Part shown: positions 1 to 9,277 of the stretch, in pieces
How the letters are laid out: every line of letters begins with the position of its first letter
Position numbering within the stretch: the stretch's first letter is position 1
Source of the DNA: Verrucomicrobiota bacterium
GTDB taxonomy: Bacteria > Verrucomicrobiota > Verrucomicrobiia > Limisphaerales > JACRJY01
Reading direction: 5' to 3'
NCBI GenBank assembly: GCA_016235585.1
Contig: JACRJY010000100.1
Location: forward strand, 1-64,000
Length of the DNA stretch: 64,000 bases
Notes under the pieces: model-generated
The model's database searches: none
What the model was told of the DNA's origin: nothing
What the model saw: only the letters and a program-made list of their open reading frames with translations
Position numbers and translations under genes: made by a program

Positions 1-108
1 CGAAGGTGGCGAAGGGGAAGAGGCGCTTGTCTTCGGCTTTTCTTCGCGGCCTTCGCGCGACACAAAATGAAGAAGCCGCCGGCCCGTGGCGTCCATTTCG
101 CCACCAAA

Positions 109-753
109 ATGAAAACCATCGCCCTCGCCCTCACCGCCACTCTCCTCACCCTCACTGCTTCTGCCGCCGATCTTGAGCCGGTGCTTGGCAAGAAGGGCAA
201 ACTGCTGCTCGAAGAAAAGTTCGACGGCGACGCCGTGCCGAAAGGCTGGAACCGGAACACCGGCAAACTCTCCGTGAGCGGCGGCGTGCTGCACGCCAGC
301 GAGGTGGCCGCCGACAAGCACGCCGGCGCGTTTCGCAAGCCGCTGCCGGTGCAGGACTGCGCGATCCAGATCGACTTCAAGTTCGACGGCGCGCGGATGT
401 TCAACCTCGGCTTCGACCCCGCGCCCGGCGAGCTGAAGAAGAAGGGCCACCTGTTCTCGCTCGTCGTCACGGCGGATTCGTGGAACCTCACCGAGCACAC
501 CGACAAGGCGGATCCAAAATCGAAGAACGTCGCGCACGCCAAGGCGGCGGTGAAATTTGAACAAGGCAAGTGGCACACGCTGCTGCTGGAGTGCAAGGGC
601 GACGACGTGGTGGCGCGGGTCGCCGGCCAGGAGCCGCTGCGCGCGACGGCGAAGGATTTTCACGTGAAGAAACCCGGCCTCGTCTTCCGCATGGGCGGCA
701 AGGATGATCAGGAGGTCCTCTTCGACAACGTGAAGGTGTGGGAGCTGAAGTGA
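109..753 (+). CDS. Secreted protein of unknown function, possibly with a concanavalin-like fold
   Basis: The protein has 214 residues. The ATG at 109 is preferred over an in-frame ATG at 67 because it directly begins a signal peptide, with a hydrophobic core at residues 4-16 and cleavage after ALTATLLTLTASA. The mature part is rich in short beta-prone stretches with alternating Trp, Phe and Gly and ends in FDNVKVWELK. Such an ending is typical of the laminin-G/concanavalin-like sheets of DUF1080-type exported proteins, which are abundant in Verrucomicrobiota and Planctomycetota. No catalytic motif is visible, so a carbohydrate-binding or structural role outside the cytoplasm is only an inference. 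The stop is followed by a large palindromic repeat shared with the convergent minus-strand gene. Confidence 0.7.
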   Translation: MKTIALALTATLLTLTASAADLEPVLGKKGKLLLEEKFDGDAVPKGWNRNTGKLSVSGGVLHASEVAADKHAGAFRKPLPVQDCAIQIDFKFDGARMFNLGFDPAPGELKKKGHLFSLVVTADSWNLTEHTDKADPKSKNVAHAKAAVKFEQGKWHTLLLECKGDDVVARVAGQEPLRATAKDFHVKKPGLVFRMGGKDDQEVLFDNVKVWELK

Positions 754-759
754 TTCCGG

Positions 760-931
760 TTGACCACGGAAAACACCGAGCACACGGAAAGACGAGCGAC
801 GCGAGTCCCCAATTGCTTCGCCCGTCATTTTGAATGGTGGGGACTCGCGTAGCTCGTCCCTCCGAATCTCGCCACCGCTGTTTCCCCGCTTTCCGTGTTT
901 TCGGCGTGTTCCGAGGTTGAACTCCGGCTTC
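760..931. repeat. Nested imperfect palindromic repeat between convergent genes
   Basis: The outer arms are TGACCACGGAAAACACCGAG and onward on the left and an imperfect reverse complement ending near 920 on the right. An inner pair, GACGAGCGACGCGAGTCCCC at about 791-810 and its reverse complement at about 839-858, matches at 19 of 20 positions. The outer arm belongs to the same family as the perfect 30-bp inverted repeat at 48553-48641. Its position between two converging genes is compatible with a bidirectional transcription stop, but there is no U-tract. Confidence 0.75.
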
Positions 932-935
932 CGGA

Positions 936-2204
936 TCAGTGCTGGTAGATCGGCAGGAAGTGGTATTTCACCGAGAGGCTCAAGAGGCCAAGCGCCGTGC
1001 AGTAAATCCGTCCGGCGGAGTATTCCTGCGTGTCGTGGCCGATCCACGAGCCGTCGTCCTGCTGGTTGGCGAGAAGGAGCTGCTCGGTGCGCTGCTTGGC
1101 GCGGGCGGCGAACTCGCCGCCGCGCTTCTGCATCCCCTGCGAGTAATAATACGTGCCGTAAAAAAACCATTTGTCATCGAGCGACACCGGGTGCTCGTGC
1201 AGCCACGCGGTGGAGCCGGCGGTTTCGGGTGCCTCGTAATGCCCGCACACCTGCAAGGCCAGCAGGCCGGCGGCGGCGGTGGCGTATTTCGCGGGCGCGC
1301 CGGGCTGGTAGGCGCATGCGCCGACGGGCCGGGTGTAGCGCCCGAACTTGTCCGGCTTCTGATCGTAGCTGCGCTTCAGGTAGGCCACGGCGAAATCAAT
1401 CGCCTCCTTCGGCACGGTGAACCCCGCGTTCTTCGCCGAGCGCAGCGCCATCACCTGCCAGACGGTGATGGACAGGTCGGCGTCGCCCGAATCCGGCGAG
1501 TAACGCCAGCCGCCCTCGAACTTCTTGTCGAATTTTTTCACGCGCTGCGAGCGCAGGATCAGTTCTATGGCCTTCTGGCAGCGTTCGCGCACCATCCGGT
1601 CCTGCTGCTTGTCCATGCCCATGCCGAGCATTTCGGTGAGGGCCAGCGTGGCGATGCCGTGGCCATACATCCGCGAGCCGTCGCGCACGCCGAGGTAGCC
1701 GTCGCGGTCGCGGCCCAGGGCGTCGGGCTTCGCGAGCAGGTCAATCGCCCGCCGCAGCGCCTCGCCCTCGCGCGTGCGGTCAATCGGCTGGTGGCCGACG
1801 GACGCGATGGCCATCATGCCCAGCGCCGTCATCGCCACCTCGTTCACGCCGGAATGCTCCTTGTCGGTGAACGCGCCCGTCCTGTCCTGCTGGGCCACGA
1901 GGTAGCCCACCGCGCGCGCGGCGGCGTCATCCACCCGGTCGGCGCGGCAAAACCCGCCACCCCAAAGCCACGTGATGAGCACGAGCAGGCGGGAAAACAA
2001 CGTGAGGCCGGCACGGGCTTTGAAACTCGAATTCCGAATCGCTGAAGCTCGAAGGAAGCCCGAAACTCGAAACGCGAAACCCGTCGCCGGCTGCCCGTCA
2101 AAAAGACACCGCCCCACCGTCTGTGAACGGTTTCTGTTCCGGCTTTCGATTTTCGAGCTTCCTTCGCCTTTCGAGTTTCGCTCTTCGGATTTTGCCAAGC
2201 TCAT
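936..2204 (-). CDS. Prenyltransferase/squalene-cyclase-like repeat protein
   Basis: The protein has 422 residues from the ATG at 2204, which overlaps the DUF4175 stop codon (ATGA). It carries alpha/alpha-toroid repeats with QW-like motifs such as GGWRYS, QQDDGSWIG and GYLGVRDGSRMYGHGIATLAL, as in terpene cyclase/prenyltransferase folds. The acidic DxDD motif of true squalene-hopene cyclases is not seen, so cyclase activity is doubtful. In PVC bacteria such proteins often sit near DUF4175/DUF4159/MoxR genes. The first 60 or so residues are encoded by a 7-bp-period repeat array. The ancestral start may be the TTG at 2000, just before a hydrophobic signal-like segment (LFSRLLVLITWLWGGG). Confidence 0.75.
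   Translation of the reverse strand: MSLAKSEERNSKGEGSSKIESRNRNRSQTVGRCLFDGQPATGFAFRVSGFLRASAIRNSSFKARAGLTLFSRLLVLITWLWGGGFCRADRVDDAAARAVGYLVAQQDRTGAFTDKEHSGVNEVAMTALGMMAIASVGHQPIDRTREGEALRRAIDLLAKPDALGRDRDGYLGVRDGSRMYGHGIATLALTEMLGMGMDKQQDRMVRERCQKAIELILRSQRVKKFDKKFEGGWRYSPDSGDADLSITVWQVMALRSAKNAGFTVPKEAIDFAVAYLKRSYDQKPDKFGRYTRPVGACAYQPGAPAKYATAAAGLLALQVCGHYEAPETAGSTAWLHEHPVSLDDKWFFYGTYYYSQGMQKRGGEFAARAKQRTEQLLLANQQDDGSWIGHDTQEYSAGRIYCTALGLLSLSVKYHFLPIYQH
2018..2195. repeat. Degenerate heptad inverted array (GA-rich arm, TC-rich arm)
   Basis: On the plus strand the left arm reads in units of seven, for example GAAACTC GAATTCC, followed by related GA-rich units. The right arm reads TTTCGAT TTTCGAG and related units to about 2195. 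The arms are roughly reverse complements across a central spacer of about 70 bp. The array covers the 5' end of the squalene-cyclase-like gene and directly abuts the DUF4175 stop. A closely similar element lies at 26742-26885. Confidence 0.7.
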
Positions 2205-5200
2205 GGCGCCTTGTCCTTCGCCTTTTCCGCGACGGCGCGGAAGTAGGCCTCGACCTGCGTGCGGTATTCGCCGGCCACCCCTTCGCGCTGCGCCTCGGAC
2301 AGCCCCTGCGCGAGCTTCGGCGGCAGCTTGCCCCATTCGCCCGCCCGCAGCGCGCGCAACTGCGGCAGTGTCGTGATGCTCTCCGGCCCGCCGACAATCG
2401 AGGCGCCGCTGCCCTCGCCGCCCGTCTCGGACTTCGGCTTGTCGCCGGGCGTCTTGCCCTGCGACCGCGCGGCGGCCATCGCGGAACGCTGCGCCTCCGC
2501 GGCGGCGTTCATCGCGCTGGACGCGGCGGAAGGCTTGCCCGCCGACTGCGACGCAGGCTTCTCACCCTTGCCGCTGCTGTTGCCAGATTGAGGAGCGGAA
2601 TCCGCCTTTGGAACTTCGCCGCCACCGGCGGACGAACCGGGCTGCGCCTTCCCGTCGCTTTCGCCCGCGCCGCTTTGCTGGCCGCTGCTGCCCGGTTGCG
2701 AATTCATTTCCGAATCGAGGCGGTCCAGCGCGCGGGCCATCCACTTCCCCTGCTCCTGTGAAGTGCCATCGGAGGCCTGCTGGCCACCGGCGGCGGAACG
2801 GTTGCCGGGCAGCTTCATCGCCGCGTCGAGCGCCTGCACCTGCTGCTCGACGGCGGTGCGCGCGGTGTCGAGCGCCGTCTGCGCCGCCGCGACGGTGGGC
2901 GCTTTTTCCAGCGCGCCCTGCGCTTCGGGAATCGTCTGGCCGCCGACCGTCTGCGTCTTCTGGCCGACGGCCTGGAGCGCGTTGCCCTGCTCGGTGCCGA
3001 GGCGCATCTCGTGCCGGCCCGCGCGCTCGATGTCGCCACCGGCCTGCGAAACATTGCCGGCAATCGCCGGCTGCTGCGCGGCGGCCTGCGCGCGCGCCTG
3101 CTGCGAAACCGGCGCGCCGGAGGAGCCGGTCGGCGGCTTCGAGTCCGACGAGGATTCCTGCTTGCCCGAGGAATTCCCCGGGGTGGGCGTCTGGTTCGAC
3201 GACGCGGTGGAGCCGGAGGAATTGTTCCCACCCTTGCCCATCCCGGCGAGCGCGGCGGCGATCTGCTCGGCCTGCTGGGCCATGCTGGCCGCCTGCTGCG
3301 CGGCGGCTTCCGCGCGGGCCTTCGCGGTCTGTCCCGCGCCCTGGCCCGGGTTCGGCTTGGCACCGGGTTTGCCCGCGCCGCTTCCTTGGCCGCTGGACTG
3401 TTGCTCGTCTGCGCCCTGGCCTTTGCCGGCCGGCTGCGAGTCGGAACCTTCGCCCTTGCCCTGCGGTGAAGATTTTTTTCCCGGCTGGCCCCGGCCCTGG
3501 CCGCTCTCGTTTGATTTCGCGCCGGGCTTGCCGCCGCTGCCGTTCGGGTTTTCCGCCGGCGCGTTCGGCCCGCTCTGGCCCTTGGCGGACGGCGGTGTTT
3601 CCGCGCCCTGCCCGGCGTTTTCCGCGGAAGGAGAATTCTTCCCGGACTTTCCAGATTTTCCCGCCTGCTCCGCCTGTCCCGCCTTCGCGGCGGCGGCGCT
3701 CACCCCTTGTCCCGCCTGCTGCAGCTTCGGCGTGAGCGCGGCCATCTGGCTGGCGAGCTGGGACGGCGGCGCGGAAAAATCCGCCGGCACTCCACTGGCG
3801 GCGGCCTTCATCGCTTCCTGGGCGCGCTGCAATTCCGCCTGCGCCTTCGCCCCGGCCTGCGCGGCCTGCTGGCCGAGGGCGGGGATCTCCTTGCGCGCCA
3901 TCTCACCGGCCTGCTGCGCGAGCTGCCGCGCCTGTTTGGCAAGTTCCTGCACAGGAGTGGCCGGTTGCGGTTGCGCGGACGGTGCACCCGGCTTGGCGGG
4001 CGCGCTGCCGGAGAGAGCGTCGGCCAGTTCCTTCGCCTGCTGCGCCATTTGCGCGGCCTGTTCGGCGGCCTTGGTGGACTTCTCGTTGACGTTGGTGGCG
4101 GCGCGCTCGATGTCGCCGTCAACGGCTTCCTTGGACAGTTGCTCGCCCTTCTCGGCGGCGGCGCGGAATTCCTTGCTCGCCTCGCGCAGCGGCTCGACGA
4201 GGCCGGCCACTTCCTTGACCATTTCGTAGGGCGATTTCCGGCCCGCCGTCTGCGCCTTGGTGGCGACCTCGCGCGTGGCGCGCAGGGCGCGGCCAATCTC
4301 GCGCGACACGTCGAGCCGCGCCTTGGAGGCCTCGCGGCTGATCTCCGTCACGGTCTTGATGCCCAGCTCGCGGGCCTGCGCGGCAAGCTGCTTCGCCATC
4401 TCGACCAGATGCTCCGGCACGACGGAGGCCGACTGCCTGCCGGAATTTTCAGCAGGCGCGGGCGTTGCCGCCGCCGTCGCTGCGGCGGTCAAATCATCGG
4501 CCAGACTTTTCGCCTGCTGTGCGAGTTCCCCGGCGCGTTCGGCGGCGCGTTCAGCGGAGGCCTGCGCCGTTTCCGCCGCCTGGACTTGTGATTCCTCCGG
4601 CGCGGCGGACTTGATTTTCGCGGCCTTGAGCGCGGCGGACTTGAAACTGTTCGCCGCCGTTTGCAGCGGCTTCACGAGGTCGTTCACCTCGCGGGCGAGT
4701 TCGGGCGAAAGGGCGGTGAACTCGCCCGGCATTTTTTCCGCGACGGTTTGCAACGACTGCCGCGCCAGATCGGTTTCGGCGGTCGCGTTGGCGCGGGCGC
4801 GGGCGGCGTCCTCGGCGACGGCGGGCGTGTCCTTCTCCGCCATCTCCCGCGCGGCCTCGGCGATCTGCCGGGCGCGCTCGGCGGCGGCGGCAAGCTGGCC
4901 CTGTGTGTGCGCGTCGCTTTCGAGCGCGCGGGCGAGCTCCTGCTCGCGGCGTGCGGAATTTTGCAGCGTGTCCTTCGCCTGACCGAGCGTGTCCTTCGCG
5001 ATGTTCTCCAGCTCCTGGCGCATCGCCGGGTTCTGCCCCAGTTCCTGCTCCAACTGTCGCAGCATCGCCTCGGGGCTTTGCTTCGCCAGCTCGTTCAGCT
5101 TCTCCGCGAGCGCGAACTGTTCGTCAAGCATGGCCTTGATGCCCAGCTCCTCCTCGGCGCGGCGCAGCGCCTGCCGCGAATCCGCCGCCGCACCGGCTTC

Positions 5201-8200
5201 GAGATTCTTGTAGTGCTGCGCGAGCTGGTTCAACGCGCTGGCGAGCTTCTGCTGCTGCGCGGCGGCCTCGGTGAGCGCGGTGCGCTGGAGGAGATATTCG
5301 TTCGCCTGCGCCGCCTCGCGCAACGCGTCCTCGGCCCTGGGCGGCGGCTCGCGGAGCAGCGCGATGGCGTCATCGGCGTCGCGGACGCGCTCGCGGTTTT
5401 CCTCGCGGCCCAACTCCTGAATGTTGGCCTCGCGGCGGATGGCCTGCTGCAATTCGTCGAGCTGCTTGTTCAAATCCTGCTGCTTCGCGAGGATGTCCTT
5501 CGCCTCTTCGGGCACCTTGGCAGCCTCCTTGTCGGGCTTCACCGCGTCGGAACTTTTCTTCTGCAAATCCTCCGAGGTGCGGGCGAGGCCGGCCATCATG
5601 TCGCTCAACTTGGGCGCGGACTTGCCGAGCACCTGCCGCGCGTCCGCCAGCAGCGGCTCCAGCTCGCGAAGGGCCAGCAGCAGGTCTTGATAAACTTTCT
5701 CGGCGGGAACGGGCACCGGCTGCGCCGCCGGGGCCGAGCCTTGTCGGCGGGTCATTTCCTGCGCGACGGTCTGCGCCGCCGGGCTGGGCGGCACGGCGGC
5801 GACGAGTTCGCCGACGCGCGCGGGCAGGCCCGCCTTCTTCAAATCGCCCGGCACCGCTTTCATCCGCGCGCCCATCCAGTTCCAATCCTTCGGCTGGCTG
5901 GTGAGCGCGTCGCTGGACTGGTTTTCCCACTGCTCCTGCTGGGCAAGATGCTTCGCGCCGCGCGTCAGCTCGCCCAGGCCGCAGCCGGCCTCGATGGTGC
6001 GGAGCGCCTTTTCCATTTCGCGGACGGGTTCGAGCATCCGCGTCGAAACGGGCGTGCCCGCGACGGCGCGCAGCGCGCTCAATGACTGCGCCGCCTTGCC
6101 GAGGTCGGCGACGAACTGCAGCTCGGTGTCGCGCCGCACTTCTTCGGCCTCGGCGCGATCCTTGATCTGCTCGACCGCGCCGCGCCAGTTCGCGGCGGCA
6201 TTTTCCTGCGCGGTCTTGAGCTGCGCCTCGCTGCGCGCCTGCGACTGCGCGTTGCGCTTGCCCGGCCCGGAGAGCTGGCGCTCCGCCGCCGCGATTTCGC
6301 CGAGGTTGCGGCTCACGCGCTCCAGCAGCACGGTCGAGGCGGGCGCGAGCTTGGCCAGCGTGTCGCGGGCCTTGTCCGCGCGGACGCCCAGCTCGCGGTT
6401 GAGCGGCCTCATGTCCACCGCCGCCAGCTCGGTGCTCTTCTGCATCCGCGTGGCGCGGTCGAGCAGCTCCAGCGTGAAGGTCTCGGCGGCGAGGGTCTTT
6501 TCCATTTCCTCGCGGTTCCGGCTCAAGTTGTCGTAAGGCTTGGCCGTGCGGTCGGCCAGCGCGCGGGGCGCGCGCGCCTTCAAGTCCTTGAGCAACTCCT
6601 CGACGACGCGCGTCTCCTGCGCCGCGCCGCCTTGCCGGCGGGCGAGCCGCGGCCACGCGTTGGGATTTTCCCGCGCCTCGGCGGCGGCCTGGCGGTTCAT
6701 GCGATCCTGCTCGCGCGCGAGTTGGGCGAGGTTCTCCACAATCACGTCGCCTTCCTCCGCCGCGAACAAATCCGCGTAGGCCAGTTCCAGCGCTGCGATG
6801 AGGTCGGCCAACGCCTGCGGGGCGCGGACGGCCTGGCGCACATTCGGCGCGGAGAGGTTTCCGCTGATTTCCTTGAGGGCCGTCTCCAGTTGCGCCCGGT
6901 CTTCCGCAATGACGCCGCGCCGCGCCCGGCTCAACGCCATGCCCAGCCGCGCCAGGTCGGCGGATTCGCGCCCGGGGCGCGCGTGCGGCAGGGCTTCCTT
7001 GAGCTTCTCCCAGCATTTGTTCAACGCCTGCTCCATGTCGCCCAGCCCGGTGAGCGCGCCGAGGAGGAGTTGCTTCGCCTGTAATTCATTTCCCTTGAGG
7101 GCGCGGTTCGACAAGTCGGCTGCCTTGGCCTTTTGCGCGGTGTTGCGCGCGGCGGCCAGCGACTCGTGCAAAGCCCGCTTGGCCTCCAGCGCGAGCAGCC
7201 GCTTCGCGTTCAACCCCGACGTGCCGATGACGAGGTGCAGCGGCGCGGACTCGGCGCGGCTGCCCTTGAGGTCAATGGCGACGAGCTTCGTCGTCACGCG
7301 GTCGCCGGGCGTGGCCTTGAGCTGGAGCAAATCCCACGCGCGCGTGACGACGAGGTTGGTTTTGTTTTCCTCCGAGAGCGTGAAGTCGCCGAACGGTTCC
7401 TCGTTCACGAGCACCGACTGAAACACGCGCGCCAGCCCGATGTCATCACCGGCGGTGCCTTGCAGCATGAGCACCTCCTCCGGCGCGACGACCAAGTCCT
7501 GCCTCGGCTGGTCAATCGTGACGCGCGGCACGAGGTCGGGGATGGGCCGCAGCTCGTATTGCGGGCTGAACTTGTTTTCAAACGCCGTCTCCGCCGCGAC
7601 GAGATGCACGCGGTAGGCGCCCGCGAACTTCAGCGGCACCACGCCCTCGGCGCGGTTCGTGGAGACGGTGAGCGCGAGGAAGTTGGTCTTCCCCTTGATT
7701 TCCATTTCGAGCGACGCGCGCTGGAGCGGCTGGTTGGCGGCGAAGGAAAGTTTCACCTCGCTGCCTTCGAGCGCGATGAGGTCGCCGTGATCCTCGACGG
7801 CGCGGCGCGGCGCGAGGCGCGAATAGGCGGGGAACTGATACGTCTTCTCGAACTTCACCACGCCGGGGCGCGGGCGCGTCTCGACGCTGAACTTGCGCGT
7901 CATGCCGTCGCCGGCGCGCACGCGGAACTGGAGATTGTCCGCGCCGAGCGGCACGCCGGCGGAGAAGCGCCGTCCGCCAAGCGGGTTCATCGTGAGGCGC
8001 GCGCGCTCGCCGGTTTTGGAAAATGTTTCGAGTGTGACCTTGCGCGGTTCGGGGCCGGAGATTTCCACGACGACGGTCATCGTGTCGCCCTGCGGTTGCC
8101 AGCGGTCGGCGGCGGTGGGTTCCAGCACGGCGATCTTCACGCGCGAAACCCGCTCCACGTCCGCCAGCGGCGCGAAGGCCCGCGCCATCAACCGGTCGTA

Positions 8201-8722
8201 GTGAAAACCCGGCACGAGCAGGAGCGCGCCGCACACCACGAGCACCGCCGCCGCCGCGCGCAGCCAGAACGCGATCAACTGGCGCGGCAGGAGCGATTCG
8301 ATGCGGAGATTCCGCAGGCGGCTGGCGACGTTCTCCTGCAGCAGCGCGCGGAACACCGGCGAATCCCATTGTGCGGCGGCGGAGAGCTTGCCGAGTTCCA
8401 CGGCGGAGAGCAGGTCTTCGCGGAGTTGCGGCTCGGCTTTTTCCACGAGGCGGGCCAGTTCGCGCGGGCCGGGCAGATGCAGCAGCGCGCGGCCACTCGT
8501 CCACCAGAACACCGCGAGCGTGACGGCATAACAGACACCGCTCAACGCCAGCCGCAGCCCGTCCGGCATCAGGACGAGGAAGTCCGCGACGGCCACGAGC
8601 GTCATGCCCGCGAGCAGCGTGAAGAGGCTGCCCGCCACACCGCGCGCGAGCACGAGCCGCCGCCACCGGCGGCCAAAGGCCTCCAGTTTTTGCGCGATCA
8701 GCGGGTCGAGCGATGCGGGCAT
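2201..8722 (-). CDS. DUF4175-family giant membrane-anchored coiled-coil protein
   Basis: This 2173-residue protein has three hydrophobic segments near its N-terminus (about 29-51, 56-75 and 149-171). An extracytoplasmic-looking beta-rich region follows (about 180-500), then very long Ala/Glu/Gln/Lys-rich helical stretches with strong coiled-coil character. A Gly/Ser/Gln/Pro low-complexity region lies at about 1650-2050. The N-terminal layout and the LVEKAEPQLREDLLSAVELG motif match the DUF4175 family of Planctomycetota and Verrucomicrobiota. Its function is unknown; a scaffold at the inner membrane is an inference. It is followed with a 4-bp overlap by the squalene-cyclase-like gene, suggesting translational coupling. 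The long internal repeats make this gene prone to assembly error. Confidence 0.85.
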   Translation of the reverse strand: MPASLDPLIAQKLEAFGRRWRRLVLARGVAGSLFTLLAGMTLVAVADFLVLMPDGLRLALSGVCYAVTLAVFWWTSGRALLHLPGPRELARLVEKAEPQLREDLLSAVELGKLSAAAQWDSPVFRALLQENVASRLRNLRIESLLPRQLIAFWLRAAAAVLVVCGALLLVPGFHYDRLMARAFAPLADVERVSRVKIAVLEPTAADRWQPQGDTMTVVVEISGPEPRKVTLETFSKTGERARLTMNPLGGRRFSAGVPLGADNLQFRVRAGDGMTRKFSVETRPRPGVVKFEKTYQFPAYSRLAPRRAVEDHGDLIALEGSEVKLSFAANQPLQRASLEMEIKGKTNFLALTVSTNRAEGVVPLKFAGAYRVHLVAAETAFENKFSPQYELRPIPDLVPRVTIDQPRQDLVVAPEEVLMLQGTAGDDIGLARVFQSVLVNEEPFGDFTLSEENKTNLVVTRAWDLLQLKATPGDRVTTKLVAIDLKGSRAESAPLHLVIGTSGLNAKRLLALEAKRALHESLAAARNTAQKAKAADLSNRALKGNELQAKQLLLGALTGLGDMEQALNKCWEKLKEALPHARPGRESADLARLGMALSRARRGVIAEDRAQLETALKEISGNLSAPNVRQAVRAPQALADLIAALELAYADLFAAEEGDVIVENLAQLAREQDRMNRQAAAEARENPNAWPRLARRQGGAAQETRVVEELLKDLKARAPRALADRTAKPYDNLSRNREEMEKTLAAETFTLELLDRATRMQKSTELAAVDMRPLNRELGVRADKARDTLAKLAPASTVLLERVSRNLGEIAAAERQLSGPGKRNAQSQARSEAQLKTAQENAAANWRGAVEQIKDRAEAEEVRRDTELQFVADLGKAAQSLSALRAVAGTPVSTRMLEPVREMEKALRTIEAGCGLGELTRGAKHLAQQEQWENQSSDALTSQPKDWNWMGARMKAVPGDLKKAGLPARVGELVAAVPPSPAAQTVAQEMTRRQGSAPAAQPVPVPAEKVYQDLLLALRELEPLLADARQVLGKSAPKLSDMMAGLARTSEDLQKKSSDAVKPDKEAAKVPEEAKDILAKQQDLNKQLDELQQAIRREANIQELGREENRERVRDADDAIALLREPPPRAEDALREAAQANEYLLQRTALTEAAAQQQKLASALNQLAQHYKNLEAGAAADSRQALRRAEEELGIKAMLDEQFALAEKLNELAKQSPEAMLRQLEQELGQNPAMRQELENIAKDTLGQAKDTLQNSARREQELARALESDAHTQGQLAAAAERARQIAEAAREMAEKDTPAVAEDAARARANATAETDLARQSLQTVAEKMPGEFTALSPELAREVNDLVKPLQTAANSFKSAALKAAKIKSAAPEESQVQAAETAQASAERAAERAGELAQQAKSLADDLTAAATAAATPAPAENSGRQSASVVPEHLVEMAKQLAAQARELGIKTVTEISREASKARLDVSREIGRALRATREVATKAQTAGRKSPYEMVKEVAGLVEPLREASKEFRAAAEKGEQLSKEAVDGDIERAATNVNEKSTKAAEQAAQMAQQAKELADALSGSAPAKPGAPSAQPQPATPVQELAKQARQLAQQAGEMARKEIPALGQQAAQAGAKAQAELQRAQEAMKAAASGVPADFSAPPSQLASQMAALTPKLQQAGQGVSAAAAKAGQAEQAGKSGKSGKNSPSAENAGQGAETPPSAKGQSGPNAPAENPNGSGGKPGAKSNESGQGRGQPGKKSSPQGKGEGSDSQPAGKGQGADEQQSSGQGSGAGKPGAKPNPGQGAGQTAKARAEAAAQQAASMAQQAEQIAAALAGMGKGGNNSSGSTASSNQTPTPGNSSGKQESSSDSKPPTGSSGAPVSQQARAQAAAQQPAIAGNVSQAGGDIERAGRHEMRLGTEQGNALQAVGQKTQTVGGQTIPEAQGALEKAPTVAAAQTALDTARTAVEQQVQALDAAMKLPGNRSAAGGQQASDGTSQEQGKWMARALDRLDSEMNSQPGSSGQQSGAGESDGKAQPGSSAGGGEVPKADSAPQSGNSSGKGEKPASQSAGKPSAASSAMNAAAEAQRSAMAAARSQGKTPGDKPKSETGGEGSGASIVGGPESITTLPQLRALRAGEWGKLPPKLAQGLSEAQREGVAGEYRTQVEAYFRAVAEKAKDKAP

Positions 8723-8799
8723 TGAAGTGACAGCGGGAATTTAGACCAAAACCGCGCCTTGGCGATTCAGAAATGGCGGCGGGGATTACAGGAAACCCC

Positions 8800-9192
8800 T
8801 CACTCCGCCGGCACGACCATCTTGAACGGCGGGATGCGGGTGAGGACTTTGCGGTTCTGCGCGTCCACGCCGAGGTAGCTGCCTTCGGCGATGGCCCAGC
8901 CGGAGTCGAGGATGTGCCGGCTGTTGTAGCTGAATTTTTCGCCCGGCGCGATGGTGGGAAATTCGCCGACCACGCCGTCGCCCTCGACGGCGGTGATTTC
9001 GCCCCGGTCGTTTTTCACCACCCACTTGCGGCCCTTGATGGTCACGGGGCCATCGGTGTCGTTGTGGATGGAGATGAAATAGACGAACGAGTGCGGACGA
9101 TCCGGCGGCGCGGGCAGGTGCGGCGCGTGAACCACGCGGTCCACGGTCACGCGCAGGCCGGGAGGCTCGATGATTTCGGAGGGGTTGCTCAC
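8800..9192 (-). CDS. apaG: ApaG-domain protein (Co2+/Mg2+ efflux protein family)
   Basis: The ApaG fold is clear: FVYFISIHNDTDGPV, then KGRKWVVKNDRGE, VEGDGVVGEFPTIAPGEKF and a C-terminal IPPFKMVVPAE. From the GTG at 9192 the protein has 130 residues, close to the usual 125. A longer version starting with a TTG at 9276 would follow the ilvB stop with a GGAG-like site, but its first 28 residues would come from a double palindrome (9223-9266), so I prefer the GTG. The family is an immunoglobulin-like beta-sandwich linked to cobalt/magnesium resistance and, in eukaryotes, to F-box proteins. Its molecular function remains unclear. Confidence 0.85.
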   Translation of the reverse strand: MSNPSEIIEPPGLRVTVDRVVHAPHLPAPPDRPHSFVYFISIHNDTDGPVTIKGRKWVVKNDRGEITAVEGDGVVGEFPTIAPGEKFSYNSRHILDSGWAIAEGSYLGVDAQNRKVLTRIPPFKMVVPAE

Positions 9193-9222
9193 ACGGCTGC
9201 GGGCGAATTGCTTGGTTACATT

Positions 9223-9266
9223 CCGCCGGGCGGGTCGCCCGGCGGCACAGGCCAGTGGCCTGTGCC
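9223..9266. repeat. Double palindrome at the ilvB-apaG junction
   Basis: Two perfect back-to-back palindromes are present. CCGCCGGGC at 9223-9231 pairs with GCCCGGCGG at 9237-9245, and GGCACAGGC at 9244-9252 pairs with GCCTGTGCC at 9258-9266. They lie just after the ilvB stop. They could end or pause ilvB transcription, or be a dispersed repeat; related GACAGGC/GCCTGTC arms occur at 36665-36765. Confidence 0.8.
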
Positions 9267-9277
9267 ACCAAGGCAAA

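Noticed and set aside
3100-4900. Long Cys/Ala/Ser-rich open frames on the plus strand opposite the DUF4175 tail
   Set aside because: They arise from low-complexity Gln/Ala codons on the other strand and contain no start or domain features of their own.
8800-9276. Long ApaG starting from the TTG at 9276
   Set aside because: Its extra 28 residues would be encoded by two palindromes. The GTG at 9192 gives family length. The TTG has a better ribosome-binding site, so it stays possible.
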